64,000 nucleotides of DNA from Thorsellia kenyensis (GCF_042432445.1 NZ_JBHLXE010000105.1:39059-103058); one strand, 5' to 3'. Positions 45,381-55,237 are shown, counted from the stretch's first letter. Translations and numbers: made by a program. The notes: a model not told the origin generated them from the letters alone.

Positions 45381-45503
45381 CTACTTATTTATCGATACAA
45401 AAGCTTTAGGCATATATAAAGGCCCCTTTAGCCCACACCCTACAATTTGAGTTAAAGAGAGAAATAGCATGATAATACATCCTATTTTAGTTAACTTGGC
45501 CAT
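45381..45503 (-). CDS. lptM: LptM (YifL), small LPS-transport lipoprotein
   Basis: A 40-codon gene between dapF and cyaY. It encodes MAKLTKIGC, a hydrophobic stretch, the lipobox IVGC and the diagnostic LptM segment CGLKGPLYMP. LptM is a small outer-membrane lipoprotein that assists LptD maturation in the LPS translocon. The C-terminal tail is very short: only ten residues follow the conserved segment, whereas the E. coli protein has 67 residues in total. TAGGTG lies about 7 bp before the ATG. The position directly upstream of dapF matches E. coli, which makes the call firm despite its size. Confidence 0.88.
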   Translation of the reverse strand: MAKLTKIGCIIMLFLSLTQIVGCGLKGPLYMPKAFVSINK

Positions 45504-45769
45504 TGAATACACCTACTTTGTAAAATGAATTTTTGAATTATTAAGACAATCACCTCATTATCTACAAGGCATCTCTAATCGTCAACTTATGAATTCATTT
45601 TTCTTCATTTTTCCCAGAATTAGTTCAGTGCCTCGTTTACTCACTTGACTGTAAATTTAACAATTTGCCTTTTTAAAAATCAGAAACTTTTGATGGGATA
45701 TGATATGATATCTTCAAAGAATTTAGGCTGACGAGAAAGTTTTTATTAATAATCATTGGCAGGTAAACC

Positions 45770-46096
45770 ATGCAAGATTTAGAATTTCATGAAAAAGTAG
45801 ATACATTGTTCTTTTATATTGAAGATGCGTTAGATAATTACACTGGTGATTATGATTTAGATTATGAAATTCATTCGGGTATTCTAACAATAAGCTTTCA
45901 TGACAACAGTAAAATCATTTTAAATAAGCAAGAACCGCTTCATCAGGTCTGGATGGCGACTAAATTCAATGGACACCACTTTGCATTTGATAAAGCATCC
46001 AATAAATGGTTATGTATCAGGGCTGGGGATGATTTATTTGATGTATTAACTGATGCTCTGTGCCGCCAATCTGGCGAGACATTTTTGATTAAATAA
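45770..46096 (+). CDS. cyaY: CyaY, bacterial frataxin
   Basis: Iron-binding regulator of Isc cluster assembly. It has 108 residues (106 in E. coli): an acidic first helix (DLEFHEKVDTLFFYIEDALDNY with DYDLDYE), the beta sheet segment GILTISFHDNSKIILNKQEPLHQVWMAT and the final helix. The order cyaA-cyaY-lptM-dapF is the E. coli order. The 266-bp gap to lptM holds both promoters. Confidence 0.95.
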   Translation: MQDLEFHEKVDTLFFYIEDALDNYTGDYDLDYEIHSGILTISFHDNSKIILNKQEPLHQVWMATKFNGHHFAFDKASNKWLCIRAGDDLFDVLTDALCRQSGETFLIK

Positions 46097-46197
46097 ATTC
46101 GTGCTTATATACTTTTCTTCTTGGGATAAATTGGTGAGATTTTTTTAATTGATTAGAATATGGGCCATTTTCCCATGAAAGCATTTAATCTAATATC

Positions 46198-48897
46198 TCA
46201 CTCGTAAGGAGTAATTATTTGACTCGTTCCTTGTGTTTTCACATGGTAAAATTGTGGTAGATTAAAACTTACCCCTCTTGAAGAGAGAGTAAATCGTTCA
46301 TGTGAAGCGGAATAGAAACGACTTACATCGTTTACCAAAGCTTCTTGAGAACCTTCACAATGATAATATACTTCTAGTGCATTTCTTTCATCTAAGATAT
46401 ATGTATTGAAATATCGGCTATCAGAGAGTGTCTCAAAGAAAAATTGAATGATTCCTTCACACGCATAACTTTCTATAATTTGTGGAATGTTGTGCTGCTT
46501 TATTCCTATAAGAGATGAAGTATTTACTGATTTATTATGACTGAGCATTTCTAACTTATGTTCAGTAATGTCTTTAAAAATATCATGGGTGTGCTCAAAT
46601 TGTTTTACTTTCACCCCTAAACGTTCAAAAAATAGTCCAAAAATTTGTTGGCCAAGAACTATCAACTTAACCCCTGTCTGCCGACCTAGTAAATAAAGTG
46701 CTTCTTCATCATCAGGACTTAATTGCATAGCAGGGGTTCTCTTATGAATACTCTGCTGGACTGTTTCAGTTTCATCTTTGATGGCATGGATTAATCTTAA
46801 ATTAATTGATTGCATAAAAATTGTTTTGACTTCTTCAGCCATTTTAATATTTTCGTAATGTCCATAACTTACTACATCCAAATTTTTTGGGGGAATCGCA
46901 TATTGATGCATTTTAGATAAAATGGATTCTAAAGCATCTATTAGCGCAAACTGTTGATTAAAATGTAGTGTTCGCATCTCGTTCCAACTGTTTCGATAAA
47001 TAATATCTACGCTACCCACAAGGCAAATTAATTCGCCATTGAGCTCATAGGAAAGTGTAGAATCATTAAATTCAAGATATTTACCTCCTTGCTGTTCAGT
47101 AGCAAAATGAATTTCATCTAAATAATCAATGGTAGGATCTTTTTCTAGATTGAGCACGACTAGCATATCCCTAATTTCTGCGGGTGCATAAAGATCTGTA
47201 GGAGAAGGACTTTCTACCTCTTTAGGGATTAGTTTTTTTAAATCCTGATAAAACCGTAGGATTTTGTCATGTTGGTGTGGTGTTTGGTTAAATAAAGAGA
47301 TAACCGTTTCATCAATCCAAAGACCATTCAAATAGCTTGACAAAATCAGCTTAGATAGATAAAAACTATATTCTATGGTTCTGGCACCTAGCATCTCCTT
47401 TGCATAAGGCGCTCTGTTAAAAAGATACCATCCTGTCCTGTTTACTCTGCCTTTTGGTACATAGACGTATGTTAAATGCTTTTCCGAAATATCAGGTGAA
47501 ATTTGAGGATTTATTAACGTAATTTTTCCTGGTAATTGTTCATAGGCTGCATAAAGCTTACGAGTCAAAATACTAATGTCTCTAGGACTTGCACTGACAC
47601 TGAGATCGTGTTGCCTTGCAAAACGGATTAAATTGCGATAACTTTCCATTACTGCAACTAAAATTTCATCATAAGCTTCTTTAACTTCTTCAATTTTCCA
47701 ATGTGCTCTATTGTCTAAAAATGCAACTTTCTCCTCAGACCACCCCCAGCTTTTCACCAACTGAGCAATCAGCTTTCTACGCCAAGGACTTGAAAAGTTC
47801 TCTTTAGTACCTGAGGCCAAGCTCTCTTTACTTTGTCTATCTGCATCATTAATTTTCAAATAAAAGCAGCGTCTTATAAATTCCAATCGGTCAAAATCTT
47901 CATTCGAAATCAAATAATCACTGATTTTTTTCAACATAAATAAATAAGCATCTAAACCAGAAGCGATAATATCTCCTTGTTGCAAATAGTCTTTGATTTC
48001 TATGGCGAGCAAAGTAGTTTTAGGAGATTGAGCGAAATACGCTTCAAGTAATAAACTTTTGATGACCGATTTATAAGGAGAATCAATGCTCTTATAAAGT
48101 TGCCATAGACTCGCTCCAAAATATTCACGAGCTGACATTGCACCTACTCCGCCTAAATCTAGCCACTCATTGGGTTTTAACACTCCATGAGAATATAAAT
48201 AGGTGACATATTCATCATAATGACTCTCTTCCTCTTTAGGTATAAGGTACCATAGTAACCTTTTACCAGCTAACCGAACCGCTGAGCGATAAAATTCATC
48301 TAATAATAAATAGTGCTGAGAAGTACCACAATCATCATTATCAAGCTCACCACTTAATTTATGCCTAAATCGATTTTCGTCGACCAAAAATAGGGTCAAG
48401 TCAACACCTAAGTTACTCGCCCATAGTTCAAGCAACGAACATTTGTGAGCGAGTTGTTCGAGCTCAGACTCAGAAAGCCAGGATTGATGACATACCCAAA
48501 TATCAAGATCGGAATATTGATTTTGCCCAAGATAAGAGGTGCTCCCCATAGAATAGACCGCTATGATAGGAGCCTGCCAATTTGAGTTATTTTCCCTTGA
48601 ATTGCTTACTTTGTTAGCGCTGAATGTGTGAAACGAAAATTCTGGGTCGTTTAATAGTGAATCCACTTCTTGTAATAAAAGAGCGATATCCTGATTATTG
48701 GGTTGAAATCCTGTGATACCATGAGGGGAACCTTGCAATAAATAGCCAGGCATAGCAGGATGCTCATAATGCAAAAAAAGAGGGATTAGTTGATAGACAA
48801 GACAAAAATGGGCAGGCATTCCTTCTAATGCCCGCTCAATTCTTAACTGATTGATAGCGTCTATTCGCTGTTTTAATCGCTCTAAATAAATTTGCAC
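46198..48897 (-). CDS. cyaA: Class I adenylate cyclase
   Basis: Makes cAMP, the co-activator of CRP. The catalytic N-terminal half has YSMGSTSYLGQNQYSDLDIWVC (nucleotidyl-transferase GS and DxD residues), FLVDENRFRH, CGTSQHYLLLDEFYRSAVRLAGKR and YFGASLWQLYKSIDSPYKSV. The C-terminal regulatory half ends near DERNALEVYYHCEGSQEALV. A GTG at 48897 gives MQIYLERLKQRIDAINQ, which aligns residue for residue with the E. coli start (a TTG). An in-frame TTG at 48912 would add five residues. Both lack a strong ribosome site, as expected for weakly translated cyaA. The protein has 899 residues against 848 in E. coli. Confidence 0.95.
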   Translation of the reverse strand: MQIYLERLKQRIDAINQLRIERALEGMPAHFCLVYQLIPLFLHYEHPAMPGYLLQGSPHGITGFQPNNQDIALLLQEVDSLLNDPEFSFHTFSANKVSNSRENNSNWQAPIIAVYSMGSTSYLGQNQYSDLDIWVCHQSWLSESELEQLAHKCSLLELWASNLGVDLTLFLVDENRFRHKLSGELDNDDCGTSQHYLLLDEFYRSAVRLAGKRLLWYLIPKEEESHYDEYVTYLYSHGVLKPNEWLDLGGVGAMSAREYFGASLWQLYKSIDSPYKSVIKSLLLEAYFAQSPKTTLLAIEIKDYLQQGDIIASGLDAYLFMLKKISDYLISNEDFDRLEFIRRCFYLKINDADRQSKESLASGTKENFSSPWRRKLIAQLVKSWGWSEEKVAFLDNRAHWKIEEVKEAYDEILVAVMESYRNLIRFARQHDLSVSASPRDISILTRKLYAAYEQLPGKITLINPQISPDISEKHLTYVYVPKGRVNRTGWYLFNRAPYAKEMLGARTIEYSFYLSKLILSSYLNGLWIDETVISLFNQTPHQHDKILRFYQDLKKLIPKEVESPSPTDLYAPAEIRDMLVVLNLEKDPTIDYLDEIHFATEQQGGKYLEFNDSTLSYELNGELICLVGSVDIIYRNSWNEMRTLHFNQQFALIDALESILSKMHQYAIPPKNLDVVSYGHYENIKMAEEVKTIFMQSINLRLIHAIKDETETVQQSIHKRTPAMQLSPDDEEALYLLGRQTGVKLIVLGQQIFGLFFERLGVKVKQFEHTHDIFKDITEHKLEMLSHNKSVNTSSLIGIKQHNIPQIIESYACEGIIQFFFETLSDSRYFNTYILDERNALEVYYHCEGSQEALVNDVSRFYSASHERFTLSSRGVSFNLPQFYHVKTQGTSQIITPYE

Positions 48898-49002
48898 AAA
48901 GTACCAAATCAATTGTTGGATAGTAAGAAAATAACTTTTAAAAAAAAATTAACAGTATTTTAACGTTTTTTTTTGAATTTGAATATCATTTGACCAAGAT
49001 AA

Positions 49003-50313
49003 TCATTTTTCCAAGACGGCATAATAGAAACCATCCCCACCAGATGGCGACGGTAAAAGTTGCAATCCGACTGAAGTAGTCGCTTTTTGAAAATCTTCTG
49101 GTGCATTAATCTCTTTAAGTTTAGCACTCGGATGTTTAGCAAGAAACGCCTTAATTTGCTGGCTATTTTCTTCAGGTAAAATAGAACACGTTGCATAGAC
49201 TAATGTCCCTCCCTCTTTAAGATAAGGCCAAATTGCATTAAGTAATTTATATTGCAGTGAAACTAACTCAGGAATATCAGTAGAACGGCGAAGCCATTTA
49301 ATGTCTGGGTGGCGTCTTATCACTCCCGTTGCAGAACATGGTGCATCTAGCAAAATTTTATCAAACTGCCGCCCATTAGCCCAAACTTCTGGCGTTGTGC
49401 CATCACCAATGATGACTTCAGCGTTTTTATGCAAGCGTTTTAAATTTTCTTTAATCCTGATGCCTCTTGTTTCATCTATTTCAACTGCAATCACTTTAGC
49501 CTTTGGTGCTAGTTCAAGAAGATGTGTTGTTTTACCACCTGGAGCCGCGCATAAATCTAAAATGAGTTCACCCTCTTTAGGTTCTATCAAATGGGCTGCA
49601 TATTGGGCATGAATATCTTGGACAGTAACCGCTCCTTTATCAAAGCCAATTAATCTATCCACAGGTACAGGCGTATCAAGGATCAGTGCAGATGATAATG
49701 TTTCATGTGCATGACTTGCTATCTCTTCTTGTGATAGTTCCGTCAAGTACTCAGTAACTGAGGCGTAATTAGGATTCACCCTTAACCACATTGGTGGTTT
49801 TTGATTATTCGCTTCTATAATCTTTAACCAATCGCCAGAGTAGGCTTTTTGAATACGTTTTAATAACCAATCAGGATGCCAAAATCTCACCTCTAGATTT
49901 TCAAGTCGCGATAGAAGTAAACTTTCTTGACGTTGAAACTGCCTAAGAACACCATTTATCAATCCTTTTAACTGAGGTCGCTTTAGCGCACTAACCGCAT
50001 TTACAGTTTCAGATATTGCGGCATGAGCAGGTATTCTCATATAATGTAATTGATAAAACCCAATTAGAATCAAATAATGTATTGTTTTTTGCTTTCTATC
50101 TAAAGGTTTATCCATTAATTGATTGGCAAACCAGTCAAGTTCCGGTAGAGAACGAAGCACCCCATAGCAAATTTCTTGCAACAGACCTTTGTCTTTTCCT
50201 GATACTTGTTGTTGCATAAGTGGAAGGATACTTGATAATGAAGCTCCTTTTTCAAGAACCTCATTTAATGTTTTTGCCGCGATACTTCTAATATTGTATT
50301 GTGTGGAATTCAT
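49003..50313 (-). CDS. rsmB: RsmB, 16S rRNA m5C967 methyltransferase
   Basis: Methylates cytosine 967 of 16S rRNA using S-adenosylmethionine. From ATG 50313 it has 436 residues. The N-terminal NusB-like domain is followed by the methyltransferase with ILDLCAAPGGKTTHLLELAP (SAM motif), LLDAPCSATGVIRRHPDIKWLR (catalytic PC motif) and LVYATCSILPEENSQQI (second Cys, TC motif). The upstream TTG at 50355 gives 14 extra residues with no family match. It is apart from its usual partners fmt and def and lies upstream of cyaA on the same strand. Confidence 0.95.
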   Translation of the reverse strand: MNSTQYNIRSIAAKTLNEVLEKGASLSSILPLMQQQVSGKDKGLLQEICYGVLRSLPELDWFANQLMDKPLDRKQKTIHYLILIGFYQLHYMRIPAHAAISETVNAVSALKRPQLKGLINGVLRQFQRQESLLLSRLENLEVRFWHPDWLLKRIQKAYSGDWLKIIEANNQKPPMWLRVNPNYASVTEYLTELSQEEIASHAHETLSSALILDTPVPVDRLIGFDKGAVTVQDIHAQYAAHLIEPKEGELILDLCAAPGGKTTHLLELAPKAKVIAVEIDETRGIRIKENLKRLHKNAEVIIGDGTTPEVWANGRQFDKILLDAPCSATGVIRRHPDIKWLRRSTDIPELVSLQYKLLNAIWPYLKEGGTLVYATCSILPEENSQQIKAFLAKHPSAKLKEINAPEDFQKATTSVGLQLLPSPSGGDGFYYAVLEK

Positions 50314-50458
50314 AAAATTATCATAGTTAAACGCATAATAGCTCCTAAGAAACAATACATCATAATCAGTCGATGATAAAACATAAGACTATTTATTAGT
50401 CGCTTTTATTCGTAGAGAGTATACATGGCGTTGTTGAACAAAATAGGATAGTCATATA

Positions 50459-50516
50459 CAGCTTGCTTCAATGAAGTTAAAACGTTCTTGTCACTTAAGT
50501 TTATTGAAGCAAGCTG
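50459..50516. repeat. 14-bp inverted repeat downstream of the aldo-keto reductase
   Basis: Perfect arms at 50459-50472 and 50503-50516 are separated by 30 bases, with a T-rich run after the right arm on the plus strand. It lies between two minus-strand genes. It could terminate the reductase transcript weakly. The word GGCGTTGTTGAACAAA at 50428-50443 next to it looks like an insertion-sequence end, but no partner end or transposase is seen. Confidence 0.5.
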
Positions 50517-50531
50517 ATAAGATTTTTTCTT

Positions 50532-51524
50532 TTAAGGCAATCGATGGCCTCTTGCTGTAACATATAAAGCATACCAATCTTCACGACTTAGTTCAATTCT
50601 CAAGGCTTGAGTCACTGACTTAATTCGAGAAAGATTAGTTGTGCCAATAATCGGTTGTATCCCTGCGGGATGGCGCAATAACCAAGCGATCAAAATGGCA
50701 TCAGCATAAACGGCGTACTTTTCAGCCAATTTAGTGAGAAGCGCCTTGGTATTTAAAACATTTTCGTGGTCTTTTTCATCTAACGTCTCATTGCAAAGAG
50801 CCGCACCGGTGTAAAGGCCATTAGCAAGTGCACCCCATGCTTGAAGTTGAATTTCGTTCATTCGACAGTATTCAATCGTTTCCCCAATAAACCTTAATTG
50901 TCTTGATTGGCAATCATTAAAAGTCGTCCCGATATCAACCCAATCATGTTTAGCTAGGCTCATTTCTAATTGATTAACGAGTAAAGGATAAGGAAGTGAA
51001 CGTGTCAATAAAGCCAGCTGCCCTTGATGCATATTTGAAACGCCAAAATTTTGCACTTTGCCTTCTTTTTTTAATTTCTCAAAGGCCAGGGCAATTTCAT
51101 CAGGTTCCATAAGTGGATCTGGTCTATGCAGCAACAAAATATCTAGGTATTCAGTGCCAAGCCTTTTGAGTGAGCCTTCTACCGATTTAATAATATAATC
51201 TTTTGACGCATCATAACGACCTACCTCTTTATCATCTGCAAAACGAATGCAACACTTACTTTGTAAAATAATTTTTTCTCTAAGGGTAGAGTCTGTTTTA
51301 AATAATTGAGAAAATGTTTCTTCAGCTTTACCAAAAGTATAAATATCAGCATGATCGAAAAAGTTAATACCGACTGATAAAGCTGTTTCAACGACTTCAT
51401 GGGTTAATTTCAGGTTTTCAGGGGTTACAGGATTATTATCCCATCCACCACCTAGTCCCATGCATCCATAGATAATTCGGCTACTTGTCGGAAATTTATT
51501 TTTTAGGGGGAATTTTTGTTGCAT
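50532..51524 (-). CDS. Aldo-keto reductase, YdhF-like
   Basis: An NADPH-dependent oxidoreductase of the AKR superfamily, 330 residues, resembling E. coli YdhF. The catalytic tetrad is visible: Asp and Tyr in FFDHADIYTFGKAE, Lys in ILQSKCCIRF and His in LLLHRPDPLMEP. The C-terminal nucleotide segment is PIIGTTNLSRIKSVTQAL. The substrate is unknown. It stands alone; the ~410 bp up to pabC show no gene, only a T-rich stretch with a repeated GTTTCATTTTTTT near 51818-51845. Confidence 0.85.
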   Translation of the reverse strand: MQQKFPLKNKFPTSSRIIYGCMGLGGGWDNNPVTPENLKLTHEVVETALSVGINFFDHADIYTFGKAEETFSQLFKTDSTLREKIILQSKCCIRFADDKEVGRYDASKDYIIKSVEGSLKRLGTEYLDILLLHRPDPLMEPDEIALAFEKLKKEGKVQNFGVSNMHQGQLALLTRSLPYPLLVNQLEMSLAKHDWVDIGTTFNDCQSRQLRFIGETIEYCRMNEIQLQAWGALANGLYTGAALCNETLDEKDHENVLNTKALLTKLAEKYAVYADAILIAWLLRHPAGIQPIIGTTNLSRIKSVTQALRIELSREDWYALYVTARGHRLP

Positions 51525-51936
51525 TGATTTACCTCAACAGATTGCCAAATGAATTGACTATTTTAACAAATAGTTAAAAGCAGCGCTTATCAAAGAAAAA
51601 AAAATAAGTTATGATGCGACATTACTTGATAAATACTCTTTGATAAATTACCTCAGATGATACATCAAGATGCCTCAAAATACACTTTAAAAGCATCACA
51701 AATACAAAGAATATTTAAGTTAAAGCAGCTTTAAAAGATAATTTAGACTCACCACTTAGCTAGGTATATAATTTTTATCTATTTATTGGTTAGATTATTA
51801 GGTAAATTATTTTTTCGTTTCATTTTTTTGTTTCATTTTTTTGTTTTATTTTGTCCTTACATTTCTCAATATGGCCTATTTCGATATGAGATTCAATACT
51901 TTTCGAAATAGCGCTATGAATATAAAGGTTTTTACT

Positions 51937-52803
51937 ATGTTAATGATGATAAATGGAGAACCTTCTTCTCAAATCAATGCGTTGGATAGAGGGCTTAGCT
52001 ATGGTGATGGCTGTTTTACTACAGCCCTTGTGTACCACCAAAAAATAATCTATTTTGATCATCACATAGCAAGACTACATAACGATACAGAAAGACTTTA
52101 TTTTCCCGACATTTCTTGGGATATGTTATCTGAAAAAATCCTTGAAGAATCTTATTACCTTATCCATAAAGCCAAGGGGACTCCTATTGAAACACAAGGA
52201 GTTCTTAAAATTATTCTAACTCGAGGTGAAGGTACTAGAGGCTATAGCCCTTTAGGTTGCCAAAATATTAACAGAATTATTACCCTAAGCCACTACCCTA
52301 CTCAATATGTTGATTGGCAAAAAATTGGAATTGATGTAGGTATAAGCAGTATAAACTTAGCACATCAACCGTTACTTGCTGGAATTAAACATCTCAATAG
52401 GCTTGAACAAGTTCTTATTAAAAGAGAACTCTCTTTGAGTAGTTATGATGACATGATTGTATTAGATCAAGAAAAGAACATAATAGAAGCTTCTGCAGCG
52501 AATATTTTTTGGCGAAAAGGCGATATTATTTTTACTCCAGACATCACTCAAGCTGGCATCAATGGGCTAATGAGGAATCGAGTCATTAGTCTTTTACAAG
52601 CCAGTGGATTTTGTGAACTAAAAATTGTCAAAGAACCTACTACTACATTACAAGAAGCTGATGAAATCATGTTATCGAGTGCATTAATGCCTCTCATTCC
52701 CATCAAGCGGCTTTATGTGAGTGATACGCAATATTGGGATTATTCACCACTGAAAAGAGAGGCTTGGCCTTATCTATTTACTCAACTATTAGAAGGCAAA
52801 TAG
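51937..52803 (+). CDS. pabC: Aminodeoxychorismate lyase
   Basis: PLP enzyme that releases pyruvate from 4-amino-4-deoxychorismate to give p-aminobenzoate for folate. Blocks of the class IV aminotransferase fold: ALDRGLSYGDGCFTTALV, LKIILTRGEGTRGYSPLG, the PLP Lys in LLAGIKHLNRLEQVLIK, EASAANIFWRKGDIIFTPDI and QADEIMLSSALMPL-like end. I choose the ATG at 51937 because AAAGG lies 8 bp upstream and the protein then starts MLMMINGE like the family; 288 residues. Earlier in-frame starts add a T-rich-encoded tail. A 23-bp tandem duplication covers the stop codon. mltG and tmk follow, the E. coli order. Confidence 0.93.
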   Translation: MLMMINGEPSSQINALDRGLSYGDGCFTTALVYHQKIIYFDHHIARLHNDTERLYFPDISWDMLSEKILEESYYLIHKAKGTPIETQGVLKIILTRGEGTRGYSPLGCQNINRIITLSHYPTQYVDWQKIGIDVGISSINLAHQPLLAGIKHLNRLEQVLIKRELSLSSYDDMIVLDQEKNIIEASAANIFWRKGDIIFTPDITQAGINGLMRNRVISLLQASGFCELKIVKEPTTTLQEADEIMLSSALMPLIPIKRLYVSDTQYWDYSPLKREAWPYLFTQLLEGK

Positions 52804-52835
52804 TTGCTTAGCTAGAAGGCAAATAGTTGCTTAGC
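52790..52835. repeat. 23-bp perfect tandem duplication across the pabC stop codon
   Basis: Bases 52790-52812 and 52813-52835 are identical. The first copy encodes the last residues and TAG of pabC, the second lies just after. The stop in copy one is intact, so the protein is unchanged. A recent slippage duplication is the simplest reading. Confidence 0.9.
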
Positions 52836-53339
52836 GTATAATTTTTGCGAATCAACTTGCTTCACATAGCTGAGAAAAGAGTTTATAACAAACTAGGGCT
52901 ACTGACTAAAGGCAATCTTTTTACTAGGCCAAACTTAATTCCACCTGAGATATATTATTATATTCTTAGTCTGATTAGACAAAGATAAAGTGAGTTTGTT
53001 TCAAACAATGTATTATCCCAATATGAACCAAACAAATGACTGTGATGATCCTATATTACTAGAATGCTGCAATTGAGTACCTGCCAATAAGTGCCATTTT
53101 TAATGTTCAATTCCTTCTAGACTTATTTTAAAAGCTATGGAAAGTTTCGTGCTGTGCTTAAAGTTAAACTCAGTAAATGAAGGCTTAGCTTACGCAGTAT
53201 GTTTGTTTTTAAATTCATTATAATCAATATAAATCTCTCACAGTAGATTGTTTCAATCTCCCTATATAGTAGGTATAATTTGCCTCATTGTCGTCAGATC
53301 TGCTCTGATATTAATCCGCTATACGCCCTAGGAACTGCC
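52836..53339. other. Gap between pabC and mltG with an mltG promoter candidate
   Basis: About 500 bp without a gene. Near its end TATAAT at 53274-53279 forms a good -10, with TTTCAA 17 bp upstream as a weak -35, giving an mltG leader of roughly 55 bases. Nothing else stands out. pabC and mltG are adjacent or overlapping in E. coli, so this gap is an insertion or expansion. Confidence 0.5.
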
Positions 53340-54359
53340 ATGAAGAAAAAATTATTTGTTCTCTCTCTATTTGCTCTATTAGCAATCCTTGCAATTGCCA
53401 ATATGACTTACCAAAATGTCAAACAACTGGCAGAGGAAAAGATTCTTATAAAAGAAGAACGCTTGTTCACTATTGAGCCTGGAACAGGTAGGGTCGCATT
53501 AGGTGAGCTGTTAGTCCAAGACAAAATTATGGACAGTGATAGTGCCCAATTTTTACAATGGCTACTTAGGCTTGAACCTGAGCTTGCAAAAATTAAAGCT
53601 GGTACTTTTCGTCTAATGCCAGGAATGAGCACGAGAGAAATGCTTATGCTTTTTGTTAGCGGCAAAGAGGCTCAATTCACCATACAATTTATAGAGGGGA
53701 CTAGACTTTCGGATGCATTAGAAACCTTAAAAAAAGCACCTAATATCAAACATACATTAGAAGACTATTCTGACGATACTCTTAGGGCACTATTTGATAT
53801 GGAGGGGTCTCTCTATCCCGAGGGGATGATTTATCCTGATACCTATAATTATACGTTTAATACGAGCGATAAAGAAATTCTATTAAGAGCGAATAGAGCT
53901 TTAAATAAAACCTTAGATGAGGCGTGGGAAAGCAGGCAAAAAGAGTTACCTTACAAAGATAAATATGAATTACTGATTATGGCATCCATCATAGAAAAAG
54001 AGACAGCAGTGTCGAGTGAACGCAATAAAGTGGCATCCGTTTTTGTCAATCGCTTAAATAAAAATATGCGTCTTCAAACAGATCCTACTGTCATTTACGG
54101 AATGGGATCTCAATATCAAGGAAATATTCGTAAAAAAGATTTAGAGACATCAACACCATACAATACTTATACTATAGAGGGATTACCTCCTACCCCTATA
54201 AGTCTTGTTGCTAAAGAATCTATCCAAGCTGCCGCAAATCCAGCCAATACAAACTATTTATATTTTGTAGCTGATGGCAAAGGTGGGCATGTATTTAATG
54301 AAAATTTACAAGCACATAACAAATCAGTAAGAGACTATCTAAAAACACTCAAAAACTGA
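53340..54359 (+). CDS. mltG: MltG, endolytic murein transglycosylase
   Basis: Inner-membrane enzyme that cuts nascent glycan strands and may set their length. From ATG 53340 (AGGA 7 bp upstream) it has 339 residues, the E. coli length. One N-terminal transmembrane helix (KKKLFVLSLFALLAILAIANM) is followed by a LysM-like region and the YceG domain. The catalytic Glu is in MASIIEKETAV, and LQTDPTVIYGMG and GLPPTPISLVAKESIQAAANPA are diagnostic. tmk follows 57 bp later. Confidence 0.95.
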   Translation: MKKKLFVLSLFALLAILAIANMTYQNVKQLAEEKILIKEERLFTIEPGTGRVALGELLVQDKIMDSDSAQFLQWLLRLEPELAKIKAGTFRLMPGMSTREMLMLFVSGKEAQFTIQFIEGTRLSDALETLKKAPNIKHTLEDYSDDTLRALFDMEGSLYPEGMIYPDTYNYTFNTSDKEILLRANRALNKTLDEAWESRQKELPYKDKYELLIMASIIEKETAVSSERNKVASVFVNRLNKNMRLQTDPTVIYGMGSQYQGNIRKKDLETSTPYNTYTIEGLPPTPISLVAKESIQAAANPANTNYLYFVADGKGGHVFNENLQAHNKSVRDYLKTLKN

Positions 54360-54416
54360 TTTTTTAAATCGATAAAAATACACAACACACGACAAATAAC
54401 AAGGTTTACAATTATT

Positions 54417-55082
54417 ATGACTACAGATGGCCAATTTTTCGTAGTAGAAGGACTGGAGGGTGCTGGTAAAACAAATGCCCAAGAGCAAATTAAACACTAT
54501 TTACAAAACCGGGGAATTAAATCAAATCAAATCCTCTTTACTCGTGAACCCGGGGGAACTCCTTTAGCTGAAAAATTAAGAAATATATTTAAAGCTGATT
54601 TAGATGGGGAAGTTTTAACCAGAAAAGCTGAATTGCTTGTTCTGTATGCAGCTAGAATTCAATTAGTGGAAAATATTATTAAACCTGCTTTATTGCGCGG
54701 AGACTATGTTATTGGCGACCGTCATGACCTATCATCACAAGCTTATCAAGGTGCAGGAAGAGGGTTTGATGCAACGTTCATGTTAACATTAAAAACGTTA
54801 GTATTAGACTCATTCAAACCTCAATTAACTCTCTATCTAGACGTTACCCCTGAGATTGGGTTACAAAGAGCTAGAGTGCGCGGAGAATTAGACAGGATTG
54901 AAAAAGAAGATTTGGCATTTTTTAACCGTGTTCGAGAAGCCTATCTTGATTTTGCTCAAAAAGATCCATCAATTATTATAATTGATGCGACTCAACCCAT
55001 TGAAAAAGTTAATCAAGAGATAAAAAAAGCATTAGACGTACATTTTGAGAATCACGAAAAAAAGTTTGACTATTGTAGGTAA
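54417..55082 (+). CDS. tmk: Thymidylate kinase
   Basis: Phosphorylates dTMP to dTDP. It has 221 residues: the P-loop GLEGAGKT at 12-19, the TREPGGTPLAEKLR dTMP-binding segment, GDRHDLSSQAYQGAGRG, and LYLDVTPEIGLQRARVRGELDRIE with the LID arginines. The order pabC-mltG-tmk is conserved, but holB, which normally comes next, is absent and replaced by two exported unknown proteins. Confidence 0.96.
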   Translation: MTTDGQFFVVEGLEGAGKTNAQEQIKHYLQNRGIKSNQILFTREPGGTPLAEKLRNIFKADLDGEVLTRKAELLVLYAARIQLVENIIKPALLRGDYVIGDRHDLSSQAYQGAGRGFDATFMLTLKTLVLDSFKPQLTLYLDVTPEIGLQRARVRGELDRIEKEDLAFFNRVREAYLDFAQKDPSIIIIDATQPIEKVNQEIKKALDVHFENHEKKFDYCR

Positions 55083-55237
55083 ACTCGTAACATAATAAGT
55101 ACAATTATAAAATTTAATAAAAATCAAATAAACAATTATTTTTTAGATTAAAAAATCTCTGGTTATTTGCTAAGACATATCGAGTCATAAAGCATACTAA
55201 ATTTCCACCTAATTGATCATATAATGGCCAATAATCC

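Noticed and set aside
46097..46197. Terminator in the cyaY-cyaA convergent gap
   Set aside because: Only a short ATGGG/CCCAT stem was seen, which is not convincing.
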